Source of the DNA: ZC4RG36 sp964652205
GTDB lineage: Bacteria > Chloroflexota > Anaerolineae > Aggregatilineales > Phototrophicaceae
Assembly: GCA_964652205.1 (NCBI GenBank)
Contig: CAZZAO010000005.1
Coordinates: 23,017 to 87,016, forward strand
Length of the DNA stretch: 64,000 nucleotides
Reading direction: 5' to 3'
Shown piece by piece: positions 1-7,920 of this stretch (positions are counted from its first letter, which is position 1; every line of letters begins with the position of its first letter). The position numbers were made by a program, and so were the translations under genes. The notes under the pieces are model-generated. The model saw nothing but the letters and a program-made list of their open reading frames with translations, was not told where the DNA came from and searched no databases.

Positions 1-300
1 CGGGCGATGGGCGGCAGTGTCTACTGGACTTACAGTTCGGTCATCGTGCAAAAGACGGCCCCCGACCAGTATCTGGGCCGCCTGTTCTCGCTCGATCAGG
101 CGGGATTTCAGTTTGCCGTCGTCGTCAGCACCATTGTGATCGGCGCAGCCCTGTCGGCGTTCGGTTCAGAAAACGTCCGCCAGATCGTCTTCGCCACCGG
201 GTTCGTCAGCCTGATTCCGCTGCTGTTCTGGTCATGGATCGTCTGGTGGGTCGAGCGACGCGAGGCCGTCACTGGCCCGGTCAGCATGGCGGAGACGTAA
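1..300 (+). CDS. MFS transporter, C-terminal fragment (cut by window edge)
   Basis: The reading frame is open from base 1, so the true start lies upstream of the window. The visible 99 residues contain two hydrophobic stretches (about residues 35-50 and 60-80 of the visible part) separated by a short polar loop, and end in a charged cytoplasmic tail (WWVERREAV). The segment before them (QKTAPDQYLGRLFSLDQAG) resembles the loop 10-11 region of major facilitator permeases, where 'P..YLGR..S' is common. It would be an inner-membrane transporter of unknown substrate. A family assignment from so short a piece is tentative. Confidence 0.55.
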   Translation, partial: RAMGGSVYWTYSSVIVQKTAPDQYLGRLFSLDQAGFQFAVVVSTIVIGAALSAFGSENVRQIVFATGFVSLIPLLFWSWIVWWVERREAVTGPVSMAET

Positions 301-436
301 TATTAGCGAAAGCGAAAACCCGACCGTCAAAGAGGCTGCGCCGAGACAATTTCGATCCAGCATAACGGCTGAGTACCGAGCCAGTCCAATTACTTTTCTC
401 AGGAATCTCAGCTAGAAGACCATCAAAAGGAGTAAA

Positions 437-688
437 ATGGGCCAGCAAAACATCAGGGAAAAGGTAAAGCCAATGGCAACTGCTCGCCGCCTTACGGCAA
501 TCACACTCTTTATCAGTCGGTTCAGGACACCAAAACCAGAGAAGGTCAGCCTAAATCTCACTGATTACGGTATCTCCGGTGATGAACTGATCAAACGCGA
601 AGGTAGTTGGGGATTCACACCTGAAGGACTTGCCGAGATGAAAGCCGCCATCGACAAACATCACGAGTCTGCGGATGCAGACGCCTAA
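437..688 (+). CDS. Putative antitoxin of a VapBC-type pair
   Basis: An 83-residue protein with a clear ribosome site (AAGGAG at 427-432) five bases before the ATG. I do not recognise the sequence as a known antitoxin family. The assignment rests on position: it overlaps the start of the downstream PIN-domain toxin by 14 bp, as antitoxin genes usually do, and it is small and charged at the C-terminus. The N-terminal part is basic (ATARRLTAITLFISRF) and could bind DNA; the acidic tail could wrap the toxin. Base composition is visibly more AT-rich than in neighbouring genes, which suggests horizontal acquisition. An internal Met at residue 13 is an alternative start. Confidence 0.55.
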   Translation: MGQQNIREKVKPMATARRLTAITLFISRFRTPKPEKVSLNLTDYGISGDELIKREGSWGFTPEGLAEMKAAIDKHHESADADA

Positions 689-1076
689 GCTCTACCTCCC
701 CGACACCAATATCTTGATAGCCTATTTTCAGGGTGATCCATCTATCCGGCGACACATGGCAGGTTCGCGCATCTATGTTTCAGCCGTTGTGGCCGGAGAA
801 TTATTTTACGGCGCGTTCAACTCAAGCCAACGAGCAAATAATCTGTCGGCTTTTCGTGCATTTCTTGACGTGCAGGAAATCCTGCCATGCGACTACAACA
901 CAGCCGAACGTTATGGCAGCATTTTCGCTGAACTCGAAAAGCGTGGAGCAAGAATCAGACAAAATGATGTATGGGTTGCTGCTCATGCGCTGCAATATGA
1001 TCTATTTGTCGCAAGCAGAGACGCACACTTTGAACCAGTTCATCAGACATCAGGATTAAAGCTCGAAATCTGGTGA
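675..1076 (+). CDS. vapC: PIN-domain ribonuclease toxin, VapC family
   Basis: A 133-residue PIN domain, the usual size for VapC. The acidic metal-binding residues of the family are in place: D10 (LPDTNIL), E42 (AGELFYG), D98 (NDVWVAAHA) and D116 (SRDAHFE). Such proteins are Mg2+-dependent endoribonucleases that cut tRNA or rRNA and are neutralised by a co-expressed antitoxin. The gene overlaps the preceding small gene by 14 bp, consistent with translational coupling in a toxin-antitoxin operon. Composition is AT-richer than the surrounding genes, as for its partner. The PIN/VapC call is firm; the RNA target cannot be read from the sequence. Confidence 0.9.
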   Translation: MQTPKLYLPDTNILIAYFQGDPSIRRHMAGSRIYVSAVVAGELFYGAFNSSQRANNLSAFRAFLDVQEILPCDYNTAERYGSIFAELEKRGARIRQNDVWVAAHALQYDLFVASRDAHFEPVHQTSGLKLEIW

Positions 1077-1124
1077 ATGGAAGCCGCTAAGTGACGACTT
1101 CCATTCATTATTCACTATGCTACC

Positions 1125-2552
1125 TTAATGGCTGGCGGGGCCGCTGAAGGTGGCAATCTGCTCGTCGAGCTTCGTCGTATCGACTTCAGGATGCGCCTTG
1201 AGCAGCGACTTGAAGCGCTCCATGTATTCGACCAACTGCGGGCGCTCGTAGGCTTCAAAGCGCAATGTGATAGCAGGCTGCGTGTTGCTGGCGCGCACCA
1301 GCCCCCAGCCATGCGCAAAATTGGCGCGCACGCCGTCGAGCGTGATGACGTCATTGGTCTTCGACAGCGCTGCCGTCATTTCGTCGATCAACTGGAACTT
1401 GGTCGCGTCAGGCGTGGGCAGGATAATTTCCGGCGTGGCAACCAGCGACGGAATCGCGTCGAACAGCTCGGCGACCGTCTTGTTTGACTTGGAGATAATC
1501 TCCAGCGTCTTGAGGGCAATCAGCGGCGCATCATCAAAGCCGTAGTAATCCTCGCCGACAAACAGATGCCCGCTGACCTCACCGCCGAGCGGCGAGCCAA
1601 CTTCGTGCATCTTCTGCTTCATCAGGCTGTGGCCGGTCTTCCACATCAGCGGCACGCCGCCATGCTTCTTGATCTCTTCTGGCAGCGCCAGCGAGCATTT
1701 AACATCGAAAACAATCGTCGCCCCCGGCTGTCGTTCGAGCAGGTCATTTGCCAGCAGCGCCAGCAGTCGATCTGCCGCGATGTGATGACCGCGATTGTCG
1801 ATGAAGCCGCAGCGATCCGAATCGCCGTCGAAGGCCAGCCCGAGGTCTGCGCCGAGATCGACGACCATTTTCGTCAGGTCAACGGTCATGGCGGGGTCTT
1901 CGGGGTTGGGCAGATGGTTTGGATAGGTGCCGTCCGACTCGCAGTACAGGCAGTGAACCTCGATGCCGAGGTCTTTCAGCACCGGCGGGATGACCGTCCC
2001 GCTGATGCCGTTGCCCGCGTCGAGGACGACGGTGAGCGGACGACGGATCGTCACCTTGCGCTTGATCGTCTCCATGTGCTTGTAGATCATATCGTAGTCG
2101 GTATTGAGCGTCCCCTGCCCAACCGCGAAATCACCTGACTGGATGAGACTCAGCAGCGCCTGAATCTGCGCGTCGAACAGCGCCAGCGGCCCATAGGCCA
2201 TCTTGATACCGTTATACCGGGTCGTCAGGTGACTGCCGGTAATCATCACGCCCGCCGCGTTCGGCGTGCTCGACGAGGCGAAATAGGTTGTCGGCGTCAG
2301 CACTTCGCCAATATCGGTCACATCCATACCGGTGGAGAGGAGTCCTTCAGTCAGCGCGGCCTTCAGCGGCGGCGACGTCAGGCGGTTATCGGAGCCAACA
2401 AAGACCTGCTCAATCGAAAACGCCCCAGGCAGATAGGTTCCGAGCGCCTGACCGACCAGCCGGGCAATCGCAGGCGTCAACTGCGGGTTATGGCCCGTGA
2501 CCGTGCCGCGAATGTCATACTTGCGGAAAATCGAAGTGTCCAACTGCGTCAT
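1125..2552 (-). CDS. Phosphomannomutase/phosphoglucomutase
   Basis: A 475-residue alpha-D-phosphohexomutase that interconverts sugar 6- and 1-phosphates, feeding GDP-mannose or UDP-glucose synthesis in the cytoplasm. Visible hallmarks are the N-terminal FRKYDIRG, the phosphoserine loop TGSHLTTRYNG with catalytic S107, the metal loop DGDSDR (D242, D244, D246), the sugar-binding GEVSGH (324-329), and a C-terminal phosphate-binding region. The loop after the serine (LTTRYNG) departs from the common NPPEYNG form, while S107, H108 and YNG remain. The start has a good ribosome site (GGGAGAAA). Whether mannose or glucose is preferred cannot be decided from sequence alone. Confidence 0.88.
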   Translation of the reverse strand: MTQLDTSIFRKYDIRGTVTGHNPQLTPAIARLVGQALGTYLPGAFSIEQVFVGSDNRLTSPPLKAALTEGLLSTGMDVTDIGEVLTPTTYFASSSTPNAAGVMITGSHLTTRYNGIKMAYGPLALFDAQIQALLSLIQSGDFAVGQGTLNTDYDMIYKHMETIKRKVTIRRPLTVVLDAGNGISGTVIPPVLKDLGIEVHCLYCESDGTYPNHLPNPEDPAMTVDLTKMVVDLGADLGLAFDGDSDRCGFIDNRGHHIAADRLLALLANDLLERQPGATIVFDVKCSLALPEEIKKHGGVPLMWKTGHSLMKQKMHEVGSPLGGEVSGHLFVGEDYYGFDDAPLIALKTLEIISKSNKTVAELFDAIPSLVATPEIILPTPDATKFQLIDEMTAALSKTNDVITLDGVRANFAHGWGLVRASNTQPAITLRFEAYERPQLVEYMERFKSLLKAHPEVDTTKLDEQIATFSGPASH

Positions 2553-2572
2553 GAGACTTTCTCCCTGAATGG

Positions 2573-2610
2573 CCTCGCCCCCAGCCCCTCTCAGAACGAG
2601 GGGAGAAAGA
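2573..2610. repeat. Dispersed palindromic repeat, family A (diverged copy)
   Basis: A C-rich arm (CCCCCAGCCCCTCT) faces a G-rich arm (GAGGGGAGAAAG), matching the intergenic repeat seen at 19079, 47244, 53339 and 63906. It lies between the phosphomannomutase and Clp-like genes. Confidence 0.6.
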
Positions 2611-2652
2611 TAAATGGTCGTTGAATTTTACCACTGGGAGTTGTGGAAAGAA

Positions 2653-4896
2653 CTAAACCTTGATGACTCTGCCATCGGCGGCCTGCGCCGCGAAGGACAA
2701 TGCGCCAATAGTCGGGCTGGCGTCAATCGTGACCAGCGTGCCGGGCTGCGGATTGGCCCGCAGCAGGAAATCGGCCAGCAGCTCGCGCACCGAGCGGCGA
2801 ATGATGCGCTTCAGCGGTCGCGCCCCGTACTGCGGCTCATCGTTCTGCGCCAGCATCCAGTTGACCGCTGCATCGGTGAAATCGAGCGTCAGGCCGCGAT
2901 CCTGCGCCATCTTCTTCTCGCTGTTGAGCAGAATCATCATCACATCGCGCAGGTTCTCTGCCGAGAGCGCGTTGAACATGATGATCTCGTCGAGCCGGTT
3001 AAGAAACTCTGGCCGGAAAAAGGTGCGCACATCGTCCATCGCTTCATCGCGGATTTCATCGGTGACAACCGGCACAGCCAGCGCCTCAGAGCCGAGGTTG
3101 CTGGTCAGGATAATCACCGTCTCGCTGAATGTAGTCGTGTTGCCACGCCCATCGGTCAGGCGGCCTTCCTCAATGACCTGAAGCAGAATATCGAGAATCC
3201 GCGGGTGCGCCTTCTCGACCTCGTCGAACAGCACCAGCAGATAGGGCTGCTGGCGCACGCGCTCGGTCAACTGGCCGCCGGCCTCGCTGTCGACGTAACC
3301 GCTCGGCGAGCCGATCAGCCGATTGAGGCTGCTCTCGTCCTTGAACTCACTCATATCGAGCGGGAGCATCGCGTCTTCGCTGCCGAACAGGAACTCAGCC
3401 AGCGCGCGAGCAAGCTCGGTCTTGCCGACGCCGGTCGGGCCGAGGAACAGGAACGCGCCAATCGGGCGGCGCGGGTCTTTCAGGCCGACGCGGGCCGTCT
3501 TGATGGCGCGGCTGACGGCCAGCACAGCCTCGTCCTGCCCGACCACGCGCTCCTTGATATGCTCGACCATGCTGGCGTAGCGAACGCGCTCGTCCTCTCC
3601 GAGCTTGCTGACCGGGACGCCGGTCATCTGGCTGGCAGCCAGCGTAACATCTTCGGCGTCGAGCGCCGACGGGTCGTTGACTTCCGACTTAAACGCCATC
3701 TGCGTCTGCTTGCTCATGCTGACCATTGCCGCCGTGCGATGGAGCAGATGCTCGGCGCTGCGCGGCAGCGGCTGAGTCGTCAGGTAGCGTTTGGCGAGCC
3801 GTGCCGACAGCCCTAACGCTTCGTCGCTGATCGACAGTTTGTAGTCGGCTTCGAGATGCGGCTTGAGCACCTTGAGCATCTCGATAGTTTCGTCCACGTT
3901 CGGCTCCGGCACGCGCAAAATCTGGCTGTTCTCGGCAATCGCGCTGACGACCGCAAGGCGCTGGTTGTATTCCATCTCAGTGGTCGTGCCGATAATGACC
4001 GGGTCGTTTTCGAGGAACGCCTTCTGAATCATCGAAGCTGACTTGCTGAACTCAGCCTTGATTGGCCCGCCGAAGAAGCGGTGAATGTGGGGGATGAAGA
4101 AAAGGCCGCCGCGCGCCTGATTCAACCCGGCGCGAACCGCCTTCTGATCGTTATCGAGCAGCGCCGTCTCATCAACTTTGATCAGGCTGGTCAGGCCCGC
4201 TGGCCCTTTTCCCTCGGACATCAGCAGGGCGAGGCTGTAAGCCAGCGTCCGCTTGCCGACGCCGTCCGGCCCGACGAGCAAAATATGTCGGTTAATCGAC
4301 TGCGCCAGAATGTTCATCATATCGCGCAGCAGTTTCTCGCGGAAATAGACGGCGCGCAGGTTGCCCGCTTTCGCCCCGGCGACGTAGTCCTGCGTGGTAC
4401 TGTTGGCGCGCGCCCCGTTGAACTGCGGATCGCTGGTCAGGTCGGCGATAGCTTTCGGCGTGATGCCGAGCGCCCGCAGCAGGCCGCTGGTGCTGATCGT
4501 CCCTTCAGCCAGCACGCTCAGGACGTGGTCGGCGTCGATCCGTACCTGATCGGCGGAGTTCGCCAGACTGAGCGCGTCGTCGACCAGAATGATCGTCTGC
4601 CGGGACAACGGAACCATCCGGTTGCCGCGCGCGGCGAAGTCGAGGTTGCCGTCCTGATCGCGGCGGCTCTCAATCGCCAGCACAACCTGCCGGTCGAGCT
4701 TGACCAGATCGACGCCCCGGCTGTTCCTGAAGACGTCGAGGATGCGAGTCGCGGCGGTATCGGGATGGCGCAGCAGCGCGAGCAGGATCAGCTCCGGCAT
4801 GAGAGTCGGCTTGCGGTACTGATCCTTGAGCGCCACGGCGTCATTGATAACCGCGTCAAGGTCTTTGGAAAGCAGATCGGGATTGAGTGTTCCCAT
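2653..4896 (-). CDS. Clp/Hsp100 AAA+ ATPase with degenerate first ATPase domain
   Basis: A 747-residue double-AAA+ Hsp100 protein (Clp N-domain about 1-150, NBD1 about 180-400, NBD2 about 440-740). NBD2 is intact: Walker A GPTGVGKT (485-492), Walker B with D557-E558, sensor-1 TSNLGS, pore loop GYV (532-534) and sensor-2 GARPLKR. NBD1 is not: its P-loop reads GPDGVGKR (R216 in place of Ser/Thr), and its Walker B reads FFIPHIH, with P269-H270 replacing Asp-Glu. The KYRGEFE-type pore loop and the arginine-finger segment are not recognisable. There is no long coiled-coil middle domain as in ClpB and no obvious IGF/IGL ClpP loop. The start at 4896 was chosen for its AGGA site; the frame extends upstream but looks non-coding there. 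Confidence 0.88.
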   Translation of the reverse strand: MGTLNPDLLSKDLDAVINDAVALKDQYRKPTLMPELILLALLRHPDTAATRILDVFRNSRGVDLVKLDRQVVLAIESRRDQDGNLDFAARGNRMVPLSRQTIILVDDALSLANSADQVRIDADHVLSVLAEGTISTSGLLRALGITPKAIADLTSDPQFNGARANSTTQDYVAGAKAGNLRAVYFREKLLRDMMNILAQSINRHILLVGPDGVGKRTLAYSLALLMSEGKGPAGLTSLIKVDETALLDNDQKAVRAGLNQARGGLFFIPHIHRFFGGPIKAEFSKSASMIQKAFLENDPVIIGTTTEMEYNQRLAVVSAIAENSQILRVPEPNVDETIEMLKVLKPHLEADYKLSISDEALGLSARLAKRYLTTQPLPRSAEHLLHRTAAMVSMSKQTQMAFKSEVNDPSALDAEDVTLAASQMTGVPVSKLGEDERVRYASMVEHIKERVVGQDEAVLAVSRAIKTARVGLKDPRRPIGAFLFLGPTGVGKTELARALAEFLFGSEDAMLPLDMSEFKDESSLNRLIGSPSGYVDSEAGGQLTERVRQQPYLLVLFDEVEKAHPRILDILLQVIEEGRLTDGRGNTTTFSETVIILTSNLGSEALAVPVVTDEIRDEAMDDVRTFFRPEFLNRLDEIIMFNALSAENLRDVMMILLNSEKKMAQDRGLTLDFTDAAVNWMLAQNDEPQYGARPLKRIIRRSVRELLADFLLRANPQPGTLVTIDASPTIGALSFAAQAADGRVIKV

Positions 4897-5251
4897 TGAA
4901 AGTCCTGGAAAAAGTGCTGAGTAAGTCGTTATGCCAGTTGATTGAAAGATCTGTTCTCGCCACCAGCGGGCTTTTAGCCCTGGCAGCAACGCTGAGACAA
5001 TGTCGATCTAGCACAACGCCTGAGTGAACGAACGCCGGGAAAAGCCGCCCGACCAGTCCCCGGCGGAAGGCCATCGGCGATCCGCTGTGCCTGTGGACAG
5101 GTGTAATTTTACCCGAAACGGGCCTGTGAACAAGCACCGATCATTAGGGGGAGACTAAAGTTTGCGGCTGCAACACCCACCAATTTCCCTCTCCGCCGGC
5201 AGGGAAAAGTGGGAGTGATGTTGAATTTGAGCGCGGACAGAAAAGACGGTT
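4897..5251. other. Intergenic region between Clp-like ATPase and GH3 gene
   Basis: 355 bp without a convincing gene. It holds a possible minus-strand promoter (5106-5133) and a weak copy of the C-rich/G-rich repeat around 5185-5216 (CCCTCTCC facing GGGAAAAGTGGG). Minus-strand codons just upstream of the Clp start remain open but have no homology I recognise. Confidence 0.5.
5106..5133 (-). promoter_or_regulatory. Possible promoter for the Clp-like gene
   Basis: Read on the minus strand, TTGTTC and TAAAAT are separated by 16 bp. This would give a leader of roughly 200 nt before the Clp-like start. It is based on consensus similarity only. Confidence 0.3.
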
Positions 5252-6913
5252 CTACGACGGCGCGTGCGCGCCCGCCTGAAGCTCGAGCGAGAGCGAGACA
5301 GGAAGCTGCCCAAGCGCGGGGCTGGCCCCGAACAGAATCGAGCAGGCCGCCGGGACTGCCGGACGCCCCGGAGAAAAGGTCATCATATAAGCATCGACGC
5401 GCGGGAACTTCTGCCAGTCGTAAGGCGACCAGAGCGCGACGACCACTGTTCTTTCCGGCGGCAGGGCGTTGACCAGGTTTTGCTGGTTGATGTTGCTGAT
5501 AGCGTCCTGCGTCCAGACGACGGTGATGTCGGCGTCGCGGGCCGCGCCTGACGCCCAGCCGATTTCATCGCCCGAAGGCGCGTCGCCAACGCCAACCCAG
5601 CGAATGTTCGGATCGTACTTCTCGCACTCGTTCTTGATCTGGTAGCGCGTCGCCAGAAAGACCATCGTGATCTTCTTGCTGATGTCGAGCGGCAGCAGGT
5701 GATTGTCGTCGTAAGCCAGCGTTGTCCCGTCCTGATACAGCTCATCGACCAACTGGGTATGCGCGTCGAGATTGACGCGCTGCGCCGCCGTCGCCGGGTC
5801 GAGCGGCTGCCAGTCGAGGATGCCATAGCGGGCCTTCGCGGCGATGATCCGGCGCACCGACTCGTCAATGCGCGATTCCGGGATACGACCGCTGCGTACC
5901 GCATCGACCACGGCCTGCATCGCCTTCTCGGTCGTCTCGGTGCCGAAGCCCGGCCCCATCGTCATCAGGTCGATGCCCGCCTGCACCGCCATTACCATCG
6001 ACTCCTGATAATTGACGGTCATATCGACGGCGTTCATGTCCATCGCGTCGGTCATAATCAGACCGTTGAATCCCATCTCATCGCGCAGCAGGCCAGTTAC
6101 GACGTTGTGCGAGATCGAACTCGGCACTTCGACCGGATCGACCGCCGGAAACCAGATGTGCGCGACCATAATGCTGGCGACACCGGCAGCTTCAGCGTAC
6201 CTGAACGGCACGGTTTCCAGCGACAGCAGCCGTTCCTTGCTGATGTCGAGGATCGGCAGTGTGCCGTGTGAGTCCTGATCGGTTTCGCCGTGGCCGGGGA
6301 AATGCTTGGCCGTCGCCATCACGCCGAGCGACTGCATCCCGCGCACCAACTGCGCCACGATCTTGCCTGTGACTTCAGGATGGCTGCCGTAAGAGCGGTG
6401 ATGAATGACCGGGTTGTTGAGGTTAGTTTCGAGGTCGGCGACCGGCGCGAGGTTCATGTTGATGCCGACCGCGCGCAGTTCCTCGGCGGTCGCCTGCCCG
6501 ACGCGATAAGCCATTTCCTCACCAGCGGCGGTTGTCAGCAGCGGATTCGGGAAGACGGTGAACCCATCGGTCAACCGCGCGACTGTGTTGCCTTCCTGAT
6601 CGGTGGAGATGAACATCGGCGGGCCGCCAGCGGCGGTAATCGTCTGCTGGAAGTCGTTGGTCAGTTTAGTCACGTCGCTCGGATTGCCCGCGTTTTCCGC
6701 GAACAGCACCACGCCGCCTGGCTGCCACTTGCGGATGAAATCCGCGCCAGACTCCGTCATCACCCTGCCATGCAGCGTGACCATAAACATCTGGGCGACT
6801 TTATGTTCCAGCGACATCGACGCCACCGGGTCACTGGCAGACGAGTCCGCCTGTGCCAGACTCGGCGCAAGCACCGCCAGGCACAGGAATAGAAAAGTGA
6901 TTCGTTTGTGCAT
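5252..6913 (-). CDS. Secreted glycoside hydrolase family 3 (NagZ-like)
   Basis: A 553-residue protein with a typical signal peptide (basic HKR, hydrophobic core, AQA-D cleavage around residue 22). The family 3 catalytic domain follows: KHFPGHG (203-209) leading to D214-S-H216, the acid/base dyad characteristic of NagZ-type beta-N-acetylhexosaminidases, and the nucleophile D289 in IMTDAMDM. A second alpha/beta domain fills residues about 380-540. The likely role is removing terminal N-acetylglucosamine from peptidoglycan fragments or chitin outside the membrane; a signal peptide contrasts with the cytoplasmic enterobacterial NagZ. It starts 18 bp after the stop of the OmpR-type regulator, so the two are probably co-transcribed. 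Confidence 0.85.
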   Translation of the reverse strand: MHKRITFLFLCLAVLAPSLAQADSSASDPVASMSLEHKVAQMFMVTLHGRVMTESGADFIRKWQPGGVVLFAENAGNPSDVTKLTNDFQQTITAAGGPPMFISTDQEGNTVARLTDGFTVFPNPLLTTAAGEEMAYRVGQATAEELRAVGINMNLAPVADLETNLNNPVIHHRSYGSHPEVTGKIVAQLVRGMQSLGVMATAKHFPGHGETDQDSHGTLPILDISKERLLSLETVPFRYAEAAGVASIMVAHIWFPAVDPVEVPSSISHNVVTGLLRDEMGFNGLIMTDAMDMNAVDMTVNYQESMVMAVQAGIDLMTMGPGFGTETTEKAMQAVVDAVRSGRIPESRIDESVRRIIAAKARYGILDWQPLDPATAAQRVNLDAHTQLVDELYQDGTTLAYDDNHLLPLDISKKITMVFLATRYQIKNECEKYDPNIRWVGVGDAPSGDEIGWASGAARDADITVVWTQDAISNINQQNLVNALPPERTVVVALWSPYDWQKFPRVDAYMMTFSPGRPAVPAACSILFGASPALGQLPVSLSLELQAGAHAPS

Positions 6914-6931
6914 TCCGATTTCAGTCGCCGC

Positions 6932-7786
6932 TCAATCAACCTGTTCGCTGAGACGATACCCGATTCCGCGAACGTTGACAATCAGATCGGCGTCCTGCCC
7001 GGCCTGACTGAGCTTGCGACGCAGGTTGCTGACGTGCGGGCGAATGACTTCGCGCGCTTCGGTTTCATCGACGCCGTAACCCCGGACTTCGCGTACCAGT
7101 TCATGACAGGATACCACGCGACCCCGATGGGCGGCCAGATACAACAGTAAATCGAACTCGGTCGGCGTCAGGTCGATGGGGCGCTCGCCCACGGCGATCT
7201 GATAGCGACCGGGATAGATCGTCAGCGGGCCGAGCGTCATGACCGAGTTACTGGTTGTTTCACTGCCGTTGTCGGCGGAACGAGGGCGCTCATCGAGGCC
7301 CTCGGCTCCATTATGGGCAGGGACAACATCAACTTCGGAGCGGCTCAATTCCTGCACGTTACTACGAATGACGTCGAGCAGCGCGCGGCGGCGCTTGAGA
7401 TTGTGCGCCCGCTCGACGCCCTTGGCGACGCTCTGGCGGATATCCTGGCTGGAGCTGGGCTTAATCAGGTAGTCGTGCGCGCCCAACCGCAGCGCTTCGA
7501 CCGCCGTACTCAGGCTGGGATAGCCGGTCATCAGGATGACAATGGTATCGGCGTTCATTTCCTTGATGCGCCGCACCAGTTCGACGCCATCCAGCCCCGG
7601 CGGCATCCGAATATCGGTCAGCACCACGTCGTAAGGGTGCGCGCCGAGCATTTCCAGCGCTTCCTCGCCGCTGGCCGCCTCATTGACCGTATAGCCGACG
7701 CGCTGAAGCGTCTTGCTGACGGAATAGCGAATTGCGCCCTCGTCGTCAACCACCAGCACATTGGCATTTTCGTCAACAGTATCCAT
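6932..7786 (-). CDS. OmpR/PhoB-type response regulator (orphan)
   Basis: A 284-residue two-domain regulator. The receiver (about 8-125) has the acidic pair D14-D15, phospho-acceptor D58 (LTDIRMP) and the conserved Lys in LIKPSS. A long polar linker (about 140-185) leads to a winged-helix DNA-binding domain (about 187-282) with the family signature LTPTEFDLLLYLAAHRG and a C-terminal hairpin VRGIGYRL. No histidine kinase lies next to it, so its partner must be elsewhere. It precedes the secreted GH3 gene on the same strand with an 18-bp gap, so it may control that enzyme. A perfect DnaA-box sequence lies 14 bp upstream of the start. Confidence 0.92.
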   Translation of the reverse strand: MDTVDENANVLVVDDEGAIRYSVSKTLQRVGYTVNEAASGEEALEMLGAHPYDVVLTDIRMPPGLDGVELVRRIKEMNADTIVILMTGYPSLSTAVEALRLGAHDYLIKPSSSQDIRQSVAKGVERAHNLKRRRALLDVIRSNVQELSRSEVDVVPAHNGAEGLDERPRSADNGSETTSNSVMTLGPLTIYPGRYQIAVGERPIDLTPTEFDLLLYLAAHRGRVVSCHELVREVRGYGVDETEAREVIRPHVSNLRRKLSQAGQDADLIVNVRGIGYRLSEQVD

Positions 7787-7799
7787 TGTTGAGACTCAC

Positions 7800-7808
7800 T
7801 GTGGATAA
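7800..7808 (-). other. DnaA-box-like 9-mer
   Basis: The plus strand reads TGTGGATAA, i.e. the exact consensus TTATCCACA on the minus strand, in an AT-rich 125-bp gap. It is a single box with no cluster around it, so it is not an origin. It could be a DnaA regulatory site or chance. Confidence 0.3.
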
Positions 7809-7895
7809 CTCTTATTGCTTCTTTTATGTTTTCTTAAGTTTACTCTGAACTGTTTGGCCGCGCAACACCGGAGCGACCTCAATAATAAGATAATC

Positions 7896-7920
7896 GAACG
7901 ATATTACTGAATTATCGTTC
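7896..7920 (-). terminator. Hairpin at the end of tilS
   Basis: A perfect 8-bp inverted repeat (GAACGATA / TATCGTTC, 9-nt loop) overlaps the tilS stop codon and is followed on the minus strand by an A/T-rich tract without a clean T run. It is probably a weak terminator or a 3'-end stabiliser. Confidence 0.45.

Noticed and set aside
4897..4989. N-terminal extension of the Clp-like protein
   Set aside because: The internal ATG at 4896 has a good ribosome site, and the extension is not like a Clp N-domain.
7800..7808. Perfect DnaA box as evidence for a replication origin
   Set aside because: Only one box, no dnaA/dnaN nearby and no AT-rich repeat cluster; kept only as a low-confidence site.
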